Assembly: GCA_002431975.1 (NCBI GenBank)
Contig: DJFA01000113.1
Coordinates: 1 to 11,950, forward strand
Length of the DNA stretch: 11,950 bases
Reading direction: 5' to 3'
DNA from: Ruminococcus sp. UBA5884
GTDB lineage: Bacteria > Bacillota > Clostridia > Oscillospirales > Ruminococcaceae
A program made the position numbers and the translations under genes. Shown here piece after piece: positions 6,449 through 11,950 of the stretch. Below the pieces are notes generated by a model, which searched no databases, had not been told where the DNA came from, and saw only the letters and a list, made by a program, of their open reading frames with translations. Position 1 is the stretch's first letter. Each line of letters starts with the position of its first letter.

Positions 6449-6496
6449 AAATTTATGGTTGAACCATAATTTAAACGGGCGAACTATTTCCTGCCC
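6449..6496 (+). repeat. Partial tandem copy of the right half of the GGGCGACC element
   Basis: Bases 6449-6484 match 6385-6420 of the complete element at 30 of 36 positions. They include the inner palindrome ATGGTTGAACCAT (6455-6467) and the start of the end hairpin GGGCGAAC. The hairpin is degraded (GGGC-N12-GCCC, 6477-6496). The left half is missing. The middle base of the inner palindrome differs between the three copies in the window (A, T, G) while both arms are unchanged. Confidence 0.65.
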
Positions 6497-6527
6497 AAAT
6501 TCTGATAAAATACAACAGATGTAAAAG

Positions 6528-6542
6528 ATAAATCAGATTTAT
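6528..6542 (-). terminator. Weak AT-rich hairpin after mntP
   Basis: ATAAATC-T-GATTTAT on the minus strand begins 2 bp after the mntP stop codon and is followed by CTTTT. The stem is all but GC-free and the T-run short, so termination would be poor. The repeat hairpins further downstream (6305-6496) may contribute to 3'-end formation. Confidence 0.3.
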
Positions 6543-6544
6543 GT

Positions 6545-7102
6545 TTATATAACTGATTCAATAAAGATTTTTATGCCGATTATAATAAGCACTGTTCCAC
6601 CTGCAATGCGTGCCTTATTGTTAAGAATATTCCCGAATTTTCTGCCGGCAGCAGTTCCTGCAATACAGCATATAAATGTAACTGCTGCTATCACTGCACA
6701 TGAAGTTACTATATTCATCTGCATTGCTGAAAAGCTTATTCCGACTGCAAGTGCATCTATACTTGTTGCAAGTCCCTGAACCATTACTGTTCCGAATGAA
6801 ATTCCCGGCTCGTTTTCACATTCATCATCATTTTTTACGGATTCTGCAATAGTTTTTATACCGATTCCTCCAAGGAGCAGAAGTGCTGCTATATGCCCGT
6901 AATCGGTTATAAATGAAAGAAATGACTGGCTTATCAGATAACCCATTGAGGGCATTACTCCCTGAAATATTCCGAATACAAGGCTTATAAAAATCATCTT
7001 TGCAGCATTCATTCTGCGGTCACTCATACCATCAGTTACAGCTACTGCAAACGCATCTGCTGAAAGTCCCAGTGAAAGCAATATCAGGTCTGCTATATTC
7101 AT
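6545..7102 (-). CDS. mntP: Manganese efflux pump MntP
   Basis: A 185-aa inner-membrane protein with six predicted helices (about 3-23, 37-59, 68-88, 103-124, 131-151, 166-184), the usual size of MntP/YebN. The two pseudo-symmetric family motifs are present: LSADAFAVAVTDG (13-25, Asp16) and LATSIDALAVGISF (111-124, Asp116). The conserved aspartates are required for Mn(II) export in characterised relatives. It protects against manganese excess. CAGGAGA about 8 nt upstream supports the start. The gene follows tgt by 100 bp with no terminator between them, so co-transcription is plausible. The 100-bp gap shows no recognisable yybP-ykoY manganese riboswitch, though that element commonly precedes mntP in other bacteria. 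Confidence 0.93.
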   Translation of the reverse strand: MNIADLILLSLGLSADAFAVAVTDGMSDRRMNAAKMIFISLVFGIFQGVMPSMGYLISQSFLSFITDYGHIAALLLLGGIGIKTIAESVKNDDECENEPGISFGTVMVQGLATSIDALAVGISFSAMQMNIVTSCAVIAAVTFICCIAGTAAGRKFGNILNNKARIAGGTVLIIIGIKIFIESVI

Positions 7103-7202
7103 ACAGTATCTCCTGTCGGATTTTATTTGAATTACTCATTTTATATTCCGGAGATTTTTTGCAGAAAATTCATCTTTTCATTTCATCGTTATTTTATCAT
7201 TT

Positions 7203-8333
7203 CTAAATTCTCTCTGCAAGGAGTTCTGAATACTGTTTTCTGAAATCCTCAAATCTGTCATTATCAATGGCATCTCTTATTTTTTCAGCAAGTGTATTAT
7301 AAAAATAAAGATTATGCATTACGGCAAGTCTGCCTGCAAGCATTTCCTGAGCCTTGAAAAGATGTCTTATATATGCTCTTGAAAAATTGCGGCAGGTCGG
7401 ACAGTCACATTTTTCATCAATTGGTCTGCTGTCTGTTTCATAGCATTTGTTTGTAAGGTGCATTATACCGCTCCATGTGAATACTGTTGCATGACGTGCA
7501 TTTCTGCTCGGCATAACGCAGTCAAACATATCCACTCCCCTTGCAACAGCTTCTATAATATTTGAAGGAGTACCTACTCCCATGAGATAGCGTGGCTTGT
7601 TTACCGGCATATACGGCTCTACAACGTCAATTATGCGGTACATTTCCTCTGTAGGCTCTCCTACTGCAAGACCTCCTATTGCATAGCCGTCAAGGTCAAG
7701 CTTCACTATATCCTCCATATGCTTTATACGCAAATCATCAAATGTACAGCCCTGATTTATTCCGAAAAGCATCTGATTTTTATTGATTGTATCAGGGAGT
7801 GAATTAAGTCTTGCCATCTCTTTTTTACATCTTTCAAGCCATCTTACAGTTCTCCCGCATGACTGTTCTGCATAATCATGGGCTGCCGGATTTTCAACGC
7901 ATTCATCAAATGCCATTGCTATAGTAGAACCAAGATTTGACTGTATCTGCATACTTTCTTCAGGACCCATGAAAATTTTTCTGCCGTCAATATGAGATGA
8001 AAAATAAACTCCTTCTTCTTTAATCTTACGCAGCTTTGCAAGAGAAAATACCTGAAATCCGCCGCTGTCTGTAAGAATAGGCTTATGCCAGTTCATAAAT
8101 TTATGAAGTCCGCCCATTTCCCTTATTACTTTATCAGTAGGTCTTAAATGCAGATGATATGTGTTGCATAATTCGACCTGACATTTTAAATTTTCAAGGT
8201 CAGGAGATGATATTCCTCCCTTGATAGCTGCTGCTGTTCCTACATTCATAAAACATGGAGTCTGAACTGTTCCATGAACTGTTTCAAGTACTCCCCTTCT
8301 TGCCTTATTTTCTTTTTTTAAAAGTGTAAACAT
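7203..8333 (-). CDS. tgt: tRNA-guanine transglycosylase (queuine tRNA-ribosyltransferase)
   Basis: A 376-aa cytosolic enzyme that swaps guanine-34 of tRNA(Asp, Asn, His, Tyr) for preQ1, an entry step of queuosine modification. The length and motifs are those of bacterial Tgt: TDSGGFQVFSL (88-98, Asp89 acid/base), AFDEC (141-145), GGLAVGEP (220-227), YLMGVGTPSNI (249-259), nucleophile Asp271 in DMFDCVMPSRNARHA, and zinc ligands Cys309, Cys311, Cys314 and His340, at the same spacing as the E. coli enzyme. Start choice is supported by GGAGG 6 nt before the ATG. queA, the next enzyme of the pathway, is in the same orientation 2.2 kb upstream, separated by three unrelated genes. mntP follows. The leader has the 42-bp block shared with the YgiT-type gene. 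Confidence 0.97.
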   Translation of the reverse strand: MFTLLKKENKARRGVLETVHGTVQTPCFMNVGTAAAIKGGISSPDLENLKCQVELCNTYHLHLRPTDKVIREMGGLHKFMNWHKPILTDSGGFQVFSLAKLRKIKEEGVYFSSHIDGRKIFMGPEESMQIQSNLGSTIAMAFDECVENPAAHDYAEQSCGRTVRWLERCKKEMARLNSLPDTINKNQMLFGINQGCTFDDLRIKHMEDIVKLDLDGYAIGGLAVGEPTEEMYRIIDVVEPYMPVNKPRYLMGVGTPSNIIEAVARGVDMFDCVMPSRNARHATVFTWSGIMHLTNKCYETDSRPIDEKCDCPTCRNFSRAYIRHLFKAQEMLAGRLAVMHNLYFYNTLAEKIRDAIDNDRFEDFRKQYSELLAERI

Positions 8334-8385
8334 TTTTACCTCCGGAAATTTTATTTTAAATAATGCCTGTTTTCTGTGATTCGTC

Positions 8386-8427
8386 CATCTGAAATTCAGA
8401 TTAAATAATATGCAAATTTGTTTTGTA
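8386..8427 (-). repeat. 42-bp leader block shared with the YgiT-type gene (tgt copy)
   Basis: It matches 6262-6303 at 38 of 42 positions. On the minus strand it contains GCATATTATTTAATC followed by the inverted repeat ATCTGAA-T-TTCAGAT (perfect in this copy, 8388-8402), 53-94 bp before the tgt start. A promoter here is possible but no good -35 is seen (TTTACA is the nearest, at poor spacing). Confidence 0.6.
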
Positions 8428-8610
8428 AATTCAGGCAGGCGAACTGTGTGGAGGGTTGCGGAGGGTTAAGACCGTTTTATAATAGCTATATATATTTTTA
8501 TTTTAAATTTTCATATGATAGAAATATAAAAACCCTCAAACCCTCCATGACTCTCCCTTAGCCTACTGAAACAGATGAACCATAACGGGCGATAGACGGT
8601 CGCCCCTACA
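8424..8610 (+). repeat. Decayed GGGCGACC element, interrupted by another inverted repeat
   Basis: The left end retains TGTA, then jumps to AATTCAGGCAGGCGAAC (8428-8444), which resembles the right part of the complete element (ATTCAGGCGGGCGACC at 6405-6420). The right end (8587-8610) is GGGCGATAGACGGTCGCCCCTACA, and is preceded by ACCATAAC, as in other copies. Between these lies the GGAGGGTT inverted repeat. The region fills most of the 299-bp gap between the 8633-9607 gene and tgt; no ORF is credible in it. The hairpin GGGCGA-N7-TCGCCC (8587-8605) begins 28 bp after the stop codon of the upstream gene. Confidence 0.55.
8450..8546. repeat. GGAGGGTT long inverted repeat
   Basis: The left arm GGAGGGTTGCGGAGGGTT (8450-8467) and right arm AACCCTCAAACCCTCC (8531-8546) are near-perfect reverse complements: two 7-8 bp blocks each, differing by a 2-nt bulge and one base. 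The 63-bp loop is very AT-rich and contains TATAAT (8480-8485) on the plus strand. Each arm is itself a direct repeat of GGAGGGTT/GAGGGTT. It could be a small inserted element, or a structured RNA if transcribed. It encodes no protein. Confidence 0.7.
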
Positions 8611-8632
8611 GAATATATTTTTTGTTATCAAA

Positions 8633-9607
8633 TCAGCGGAAAAAAATACAAAGCAATAACACCCAGACAGCTGCAACTCCGCCGACTATAAACATACATT
8701 TTGTTGTTTTATCCCCTAAATACTGTTCCATAAATGAACCAACAAAGCTAAGCAGTCCGAATCCTATGAACACGGCACTAAAAAACGACATTATAACTGC
8801 TATTCCTTCCATGTATTCAATAAATTTATCTACTATAATTCCGAACACAATCAATGGAACTGCAAATGCAAGTATTTTGCAAAATGTAAAAAACCAGAAT
8901 GCCAAAGGGTGTTCCAGTCTGAATGAGCGTCCCATTCCAAATTTTATTGCATCATCTACTGTGAAATCAGATTCATCAGGCATATACGGACGTATTTTAT
9001 TATCACACATAAAATTGAAATCATATATGAAATTACCGCTCCAGTACCATATAGGCAAAATTATCGCATCAGGAGAATCATTTTCAAGCGTAAGCATCGG
9101 ATAGAAAAAATTACACAGCTTATGCATCGGAATATGGTCACGGTCAACCATTACAGTTGTAAGGAAAACCTTGTGTCCATCTGTCATATTATCCGGAACA
9201 GGTATATGAAAATCACGTTTGTATTCACTGAAAAGCAGTTCGGATATATATTTTTCTTCAGCTGAAAGTTCAGCTTCTGATTCTTTAAGACAATAAATAT
9301 CATGTGCAAGCTCATGGAATTTATCAGGATTTTCATAATAATACTCATCATATGTATAAATGAAATTTGCAGGACAGTTATAGGAATTTCCCATTGAAAA
9401 AAGTCTTGTATTAGCCTGAACTACACAGCCAAATGCTATTCTGCCATGTTCCCAGAAATCCTTCTGTTTTTCATATATTTTATTCAGTTCATCTTTTTTA
9501 TTATTTTTAAGCCATTTCGGTTTTTTAAGCATATTGTTCTTCATGATTTTTTTATCGTCTTTGCTGCTCTGAATTGCCTGATACATTTCATCAAAAGTAT
9601 TTTTCAT
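8633..9607 (-). CDS. Hypothetical protein with three C-terminal membrane segments
   Basis: I do not recognise a family for this 324-aa protein. The N-terminal two-thirds is hydrophilic: a lysine-rich, probably helical stretch (17-50) followed by a mixed region rich in Tyr and His with GRIAFGCVVQANTRLF (55-70), FHELAHDIYCL (97-107), VDRDHIPMH (154-162) and ILPIWYWSGNF (183-193). The C-terminus has three predicted membrane helices (about 236-258, 268-292, 303-322). HELAH is not a full HExxH zinc-protease motif, so no peptidase call is made. No signal peptide is present, so the large N-terminal part is probably cytoplasmic and anchored by the tail. GGGGAGGG precedes the start. It follows the PAS gene by 21 bp, which suggests one operon. 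Confidence 0.75.
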   Translation of the reverse strand: MKNTFDEMYQAIQSSKDDKKIMKNNMLKKPKWLKNNKKDELNKIYEKQKDFWEHGRIAFGCVVQANTRLFSMGNSYNCPANFIYTYDEYYYENPDKFHELAHDIYCLKESEAELSAEEKYISELLFSEYKRDFHIPVPDNMTDGHKVFLTTVMVDRDHIPMHKLCNFFYPMLTLENDSPDAIILPIWYWSGNFIYDFNFMCDNKIRPYMPDESDFTVDDAIKFGMGRSFRLEHPLAFWFFTFCKILAFAVPLIVFGIIVDKFIEYMEGIAVIMSFFSAVFIGFGLLSFVGSFMEQYLGDKTTKCMFIVGGVAAVWVLLLCIFFR

Positions 9608-9628
9608 TAATTCCCTCCCCTTTGAATA

Positions 9629-9988
9629 TCAATCAGCCTTAAAAAGATTTTTGTCCTCAAATTTTTCATAGTATCCCATTAAGTTATCATTTTCATCTCT
9701 TACAGCAACCATGAAAACGTCCTGATTTTCCTTTTCCTTATGGTATGTATAGATTTTATTGTTTTCTTTGTTTTCAGAAAACCATTCAAGTACATGAGCT
9801 ATCTTATCCCTTGAAGCCTGATTGTGACAGTCAAGCAGATTTCTGCCAATTAAAGCTTTTCCGCCACGCTTTTCATATTTTTTAACAGCCGCATTGTTCA
9901 TATAGACGATTGTATGATTTATATCACAAAGTACAACTGCCATTTCATCAAGGTCAATTATGCTTTTGAACATCTGATTTATATCCAT
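9629..9988 (-). CDS. Single-domain PAS protein
   Basis: A 119-aa soluble protein that is essentially one PAS domain (about 6-110). MAVVLCDINHTIVYMNNAAVKKYEKR (16-41) is the typical PAS opening, then LIGRNLLDCHNQASRDKI (47-64), resembling the PAS domains of DUF438-type proteins, then a beta-rich end (YTYHKEKENQDVFMVAVRDENDNLMGYYE). There is no kinase, GGDEF, HTH or other output domain, so it probably acts by protein interaction or ligand binding. An upstream in-frame ATG exists 14 codons earlier, inside the preceding gene, but AAGGAG 8 nt before MDINQMF marks the start. The preceding gene's stop codon is one base away, so translation is probably coupled. Cofactor unknown. Confidence 0.85.
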   Translation of the reverse strand: MDINQMFKSIIDLDEMAVVLCDINHTIVYMNNAAVKKYEKRGGKALIGRNLLDCHNQASRDKIAHVLEWFSENKENNKIYTYHKEKENQDVFMVAVRDENDNLMGYYEKFEDKNLFKAD

Positions 9989-9989
9989 T

Positions 9990-10439
9990 TCAATTCTCCT
10001 TTTTATTTGAAAAATATCTGATAACTGCAAAAATGATGTGGAAAATACTGCTGATAATCAAAAAACCGCCGATTGTAAAGAATGCATAAATAATATATTC
10101 AATGCCATTAAGACACATGAAACTACAGCCGCCGGCACATGAAGCAGATAATATATATGTTCTGTTATCGACCATACCGCATATAATAAATGCTGATATA
10201 ATGCCGAATGACAGAAATCCTGCAAACCATAAAAGTATATTTTTAAGCGATGGCTTCTTTTTAAGATATATTATAATATAGATAACCGATAAAATCAACG
10301 GTACTGCAATACAGGCTATCATACCCAGATAACTGTCATATTTGAGAATACGCTCATCAACTGCATCGCATAAAGTCATTATGACCCATATCAGAATACC
10401 TGTCACTGCTCCGCCTGCAAACGGTTTTATTTCATTCAT
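9990..10439 (-). CDS. Small four-helix integral membrane protein, unknown function
   Basis: A 149-aa protein with four predicted membrane helices (about 7-27, 37-59, 68-88, 113-141), a basic loop KKKP (60-63) and a charged C-terminus (SNKKEN). A cysteine-rich stretch, SASCAGGCSFMC (98-109), lies between helices 3 and 4, probably on the outer face. No known family is recognised. AGGAGA precedes the start. It is first of three tightly packed genes (1-bp gap to the PAS gene, then 21 bp to the next), so the three likely function together. The gap to queA upstream is 82 bp, partly filled by a repeat remnant, with no clear promoter. Confidence 0.75.
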   Translation of the reverse strand: MNEIKPFAGGAVTGILIWVIMTLCDAVDERILKYDSYLGMIACIAVPLILSVIYIIIYLKKKPSLKNILLWFAGFLSFGIISAFIICGMVDNRTYILSASCAGGCSFMCLNGIEYIIYAFFTIGGFLIISSIFHIIFAVIRYFSNKKEN

Positions 10440-10451
10440 TAAAATCTCCTA

Positions 10452-10516
10452 TTTTAACACAAATTCTGTAGGACTGGTTGCCCGTTGCAATTTACTGGAA
10501 TTTCGAGAGGGCGAAC
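10452..10516 (+). repeat. Internally deleted GGGCGACC element with left flank
   Basis: TTTTAACACAAATTC (10452-10466) is followed by TGTAGGACTGGTTGCCCGTTGCA, the left end of the element with a damaged hairpin, then TTTACTGGAATTTCGAG (like TACCAAAATTTCA), then a jump to GGGCGAAC (10509-10516), which marks the right end. It lies between the queA stop codon (10522-10524) and the start of the membrane-protein gene. This is the only copy in this order relative to the upstream gene's 3' end: reading on the minus strand, the GGGCGAAC end comes first. Confidence 0.6.
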
Positions 10517-10521
10517 TTATT

Positions 10522-11550
10522 TTACAGTATAAGCATACAATCCCCGAAACTGAAAAATCTGTATTTTTCCTCAACTGCAATTTTATATGCATTCATTGTA
10601 TTTTCATATCCTGCAAATGCTGATACAAGCATAATCAGTGTGCTTTCAGGCAGATGGAAATTTGTTATCAGTCCGTCAATAATCCTGAATTCATATCCCG
10701 GATATATGAATATATCTGTATATCCCTCACATTCATGTATACTGTCATAGAAATTTCCAACGCTTTCAAGAGTTCTGCATGATGTAGTTCCTACTGCTAT
10801 TACACGTCCGCCTTCTGCCTTTGTCTTATTAATAAGGTAGGCTGTTTCCTGAGGCATGAAATAATGTTCGCTGTGCATTTTATGGTCAGTTATCTCATCT
10901 TCCTTTACAGGTCTGAATGTTCCAAGACCTACATGGAGTGTCACATATGCGATATTGACTCCCATCTTTTTAATATCCTCAAGCATTTCCTTTGTAAAAT
11001 GCAGTCCTGCGGTAGGTGCGGCTGCTGAACCGAGTTCCTTTGAATATACAGTCTGATAGCGTTCCTTGTTCTCAAGCTTTTCCGTTATATACGGCGGAAG
11101 CGGCATCTGACCGATTTTTTCAAGTACCGGAAATATGCTTTCTCCCTCATAAAAAAACTTTGCGACTCTGTTTCCGTCATCTTTTATATCAGTTATTTCA
11201 GCTTCAAGAATACCATCTCCGAATATAAAACGTGTGCCGATTTTAGCCTTTTTCCCCGGACGGCATAATATCTCCCATGTATCATTTCCGCACTGTTCAA
11301 GCAGCAGAAATTCTATAAATGTACCGTTCTCTTTTTTTTCACCGTAAAGACGTGCCGGTATTACCCTCGAATCATTAAGAACAAGCAAGTCACCTTTTTT
11401 AAGATAGCTGCATAAATTATAGAAATGGTCATGCTTTACAGCACCGCTTCTGCGGTCAAGATTCATCATTCTTGAACAGTTTCTCGGCTCAACAGGAGTC
11501 TGTGCTATAAGCTCCTGAGGAAGTTCATAGTAAAATTCTGATTTTTTCAT
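10522..11550 (-). CDS. queA: S-adenosylmethionine:tRNA ribosyltransferase-isomerase
   Basis: A 342-aa cytosolic enzyme that transfers and rearranges the ribose of S-adenosylmethionine onto preQ1-modified tRNA, giving epoxyqueuosine. It acts after Tgt, whose gene is 2.2 kb downstream. Hallmarks are FYYELPQELIAQTPVEPR (6-23), GDLLVLNDSRVIPARLYG (53-70), GQMPLPPYI (147-155), the SAAAPTAGLHFT signature (175-186), HVGLGTFRPV (206-215), GTTSCRTLES (254-263) and TNFHLPESTLIMLVSAF (296-312). The length is normal for the family. The frame is open 13 codons upstream, but MKKSEFYYELP is the standard N-terminus and has TGGAGA 8 nt before it. The gene is divergent from the lysine riboswitch and asd; its own promoter in the very AT-rich 11560-11620 stretch could not be fixed. 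Confidence 0.97.
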   Translation of the reverse strand: MKKSEFYYELPQELIAQTPVEPRNCSRMMNLDRRSGAVKHDHFYNLCSYLKKGDLLVLNDSRVIPARLYGEKKENGTFIEFLLLEQCGNDTWEILCRPGKKAKIGTRFIFGDGILEAEITDIKDDGNRVAKFFYEGESIFPVLEKIGQMPLPPYITEKLENKERYQTVYSKELGSAAAPTAGLHFTKEMLEDIKKMGVNIAYVTLHVGLGTFRPVKEDEITDHKMHSEHYFMPQETAYLINKTKAEGGRVIAVGTTSCRTLESVGNFYDSIHECEGYTDIFIYPGYEFRIIDGLITNFHLPESTLIMLVSAFAGYENTMNAYKIAVEEKYRFFSFGDCMLIL

Positions 11551-11582
11551 TAATTTTCTCCAGTTCATTTTATAAAAAATTA

Positions 11583-11611
11583 TTGACAATAATATAATAA
11601 CATGATATTAT
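11583..11611 (+). promoter_or_regulatory. Consensus promoter of the lysine riboswitch and asd
   Basis: A perfect TTGACA (11583-11588), 17-nt spacer and TATTAT (11606-11611). The predicted transcription start (about 11618) coincides with the first base of the riboswitch P1 stem, so the aptamer is the very 5' end of the mRNA. Confidence 0.88.
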
Positions 11612-11616
11612 TATAA

Positions 11617-11783
11617 AAGATAGAGGTGCGGCTGAAAAAAGTAATCTCCGGACAGGATAACCAATCCGCTTAAACTGAGATGAAAGGTGATGCCGCCGAA
11701 GAAAACATTCCGGTAAAATGTTTTCTGGGTATATGCCCAACAGGTGTATAACTGTCATCATACATTTGATGGAGAGCTATCGG
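11617..11783 (+). ncRNA. Lysine riboswitch (L box) aptamer
   Basis: The segment carries the conserved lysine-aptamer core: AGAGGTGCG (11622-11630), ACCAATCCGC (11660-11669), GAGATGAAAGGTGATGCCGCCGAAG (11677-11701 in two conserved blocks), CTGGGTATATGCCCA (11726-11740), GTGTATAACTGTCATCATACAT and TTGATGGAGAGC (11767-11778). P1 is GATAG (11619-11623) with CTATC (11777-11781); P3 is GAAAACAT with ATGTTTTC (11701-11726); P4 is GGGTATATGCCC. Lysine binding in this family stabilises P1 and promotes termination. The gene controlled is asd, in the lysine pathway, which agrees. A 63-codon reading frame on the other strand is a shadow. Confidence 0.96.
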
Positions 11784-11807
11784 CATATGACCCTTTTTAC
11801 ATATGTC
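11782..11807 (+). promoter_or_regulatory. Linker hairpin in the lysine riboswitch expression platform
   Basis: GGCATATG (11782-11789) can pair with CATATGTC (11800-11807), an 8-bp stem with one G-U pair and a 10-nt loop. It lies between P1 and the terminator. It may be part of the switching region, but no clean antiterminator pairing with the terminator arm was found by eye. Confidence 0.4.
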
Positions 11808-11832
11808 AATATTTCTATTATAATGTCTGATG

Positions 11833-11856
11833 AACTGGTTTTCAACCAGTTTTTTT
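11833..11856 (+). terminator. Riboswitch-controlled rho-independent terminator
   Basis: AACTGGTT-TTC-AACCAGTT (11833-11851) is a perfect 8-bp stem with a three-base loop, followed directly by a run of T residues ending at 11856. It lies between the lysine aptamer and the asd ribosome binding site, as expected for attenuation control. Confidence 0.88.
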
Positions 11857-11891
11857 AATATTTTAAAAAAAATTTTTTAAAGGAGTTCATT

Positions 11892-11950
11892 ATGAAACAG
11901 TATAATGTCGGAATTATCGGTGCTACAGGCATGGTTGGCCAGCGTTTTGC
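11892..11950 (+). CDS. asd: Aspartate-semialdehyde dehydrogenase, N-terminal fragment
   Basis: Only the first 19 codons and 2 bases are in the window; the rest lies beyond the right edge. MKQYNVGIIGATGMVGQRF has the Rossmann-fold NADP-binding loop GATGMVGQ typical of Asd, which reduces aspartyl phosphate to aspartate semialdehyde in the lysine, threonine and methionine pathway. AAAGGAG (11878-11884) precedes the ATG by 7 nt. The upstream lysine riboswitch and terminator strongly support the call over other dinucleotide-binding enzymes starting with GxTGxxG. Regulation: lysine-dependent attenuation. Confidence 0.92.
   Translation, partial: MKQYNVGIIGATGMVGQRF

Noticed and set aside
6203..6544. 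Possible CRISPR array or hidden small gene (toxin) in the repeat-rich gap
   Set aside because: Repeats are few, irregularly spaced and in both orientations, with no spacers of equal size; no frame with an RBS encodes a RelE/DUF4258-like protein.
7103..7202. Possible yybP-ykoY manganese riboswitch before mntP
   Set aside because: The 100 bp lack the recognisable conserved core; only a short Mn exporter leader with an RBS is seen.
8622..9104. Plus-strand open frame of 160 codons
   Set aside because: Antisense to the well-supported 8633-9607 gene; low-complexity Ser/Thr/Asn/Ile composition typical of a shadow frame, and no RBS.
8633..9607. HELAH in the hypothetical protein as a zinc-metalloprotease motif
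   Set aside because: The pattern is HELAH preceded by KF and followed by DIYCL, which superficially fits HExxH, but no downstream third ligand context or known peptidase family features are seen; too weak to call.
11551..11589. N-terminal extension of QueA (13 codons)
   Set aside because: Not homologous to the family start MKKSEFYYELP, and the RBS TGGAGA lies within it, just before the inner Met.
11551..11620. Possible preQ1 riboswitch or clear promoter before queA
   Set aside because: The stretch is almost pure A+T, with no pseudoknot-type aptamer core and no convincing hexamer pair on the minus strand.
11570..11761. Open frame of 63 codons on the minus strand upstream of queA
   Set aside because: It lies antisense to the lysine riboswitch aptamer, whose conserved sequence explains the region; no RBS or family match.

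Overview
The window looks like chromosomal DNA from a low-GC Gram-positive anaerobe, most likely a Ruminococcus-like member of the Clostridia/Oscillospiraceae. The reasons are the AT-rich sequence, strong GGAGG-type ribosome binding sites, consensus TTGACA/TATAAT promoters with 17-nt spacers, a stand-alone 2-hydroxyacyl-CoA dehydratase-type iron-sulfur protein, GLUG-like surface lipoprotein sequence and a lysine riboswitch on asd. The genus is inference; no rRNA or other marker gene is present. Eleven complete genes lie on the minus strand. Only the 5' end of asd, at the right edge, lies on the plus strand.

In minus-strand order, from the right: queA (10522-11550); a small membrane protein, a single-domain PAS protein and a hypothetical protein with C-terminal membrane segments (8633-10439, tightly packed); tgt (7203-8333); mntP (6545-7102); a repeat-filled gap; a solitary YgiT-type zinc-finger protein (5978-6202) ending in a clear terminator; a GLUG-like lipoprotein (4393-5871); a phosphoglycolate-phosphatase-like HAD hydrolase (3676-4323); a large regulator fusing a sugar-binding-type domain, a degenerate GGDEF-like domain and an AraC helix-turn-helix (1453-3618); and an HgdB-like/COG3581 iron-sulfur protein (139-1374). 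Diverging from queA, at the right edge, a consensus promoter drives a lysine riboswitch, a terminator platform and asd.

QueA and Tgt are two steps of queuosine tRNA modification. They are often adjacent in Clostridia but here are separated by the three-gene block. MntP is a manganese exporter probably read through from tgt. Asd is the aspartate-semialdehyde step of lysine/threonine/methionine synthesis, and its riboswitch is the classical lysine feedback device. The genes at the left have individual promoters and look like separate transcription units.

The most striking non-coding content is a family of dispersed repeats with the signature TGTAGGGGCGACC...GGTCGCCC. One copy (6300-6436) is a complete MITE-like element of 137 bp with perfect 24-bp terminal inverted repeats that are themselves palindromic. 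A second copy runs off the left edge (1-116), and decayed or internally deleted copies lie in at least three other intergenic gaps. One decayed copy appears to contain a different, nested GGAGGGTT inverted repeat (8450-8546). A 42-bp block is shared between the leaders of tgt and the YgiT gene. No CRISPR array, tRNA, rRNA, transposase or phage gene was seen.
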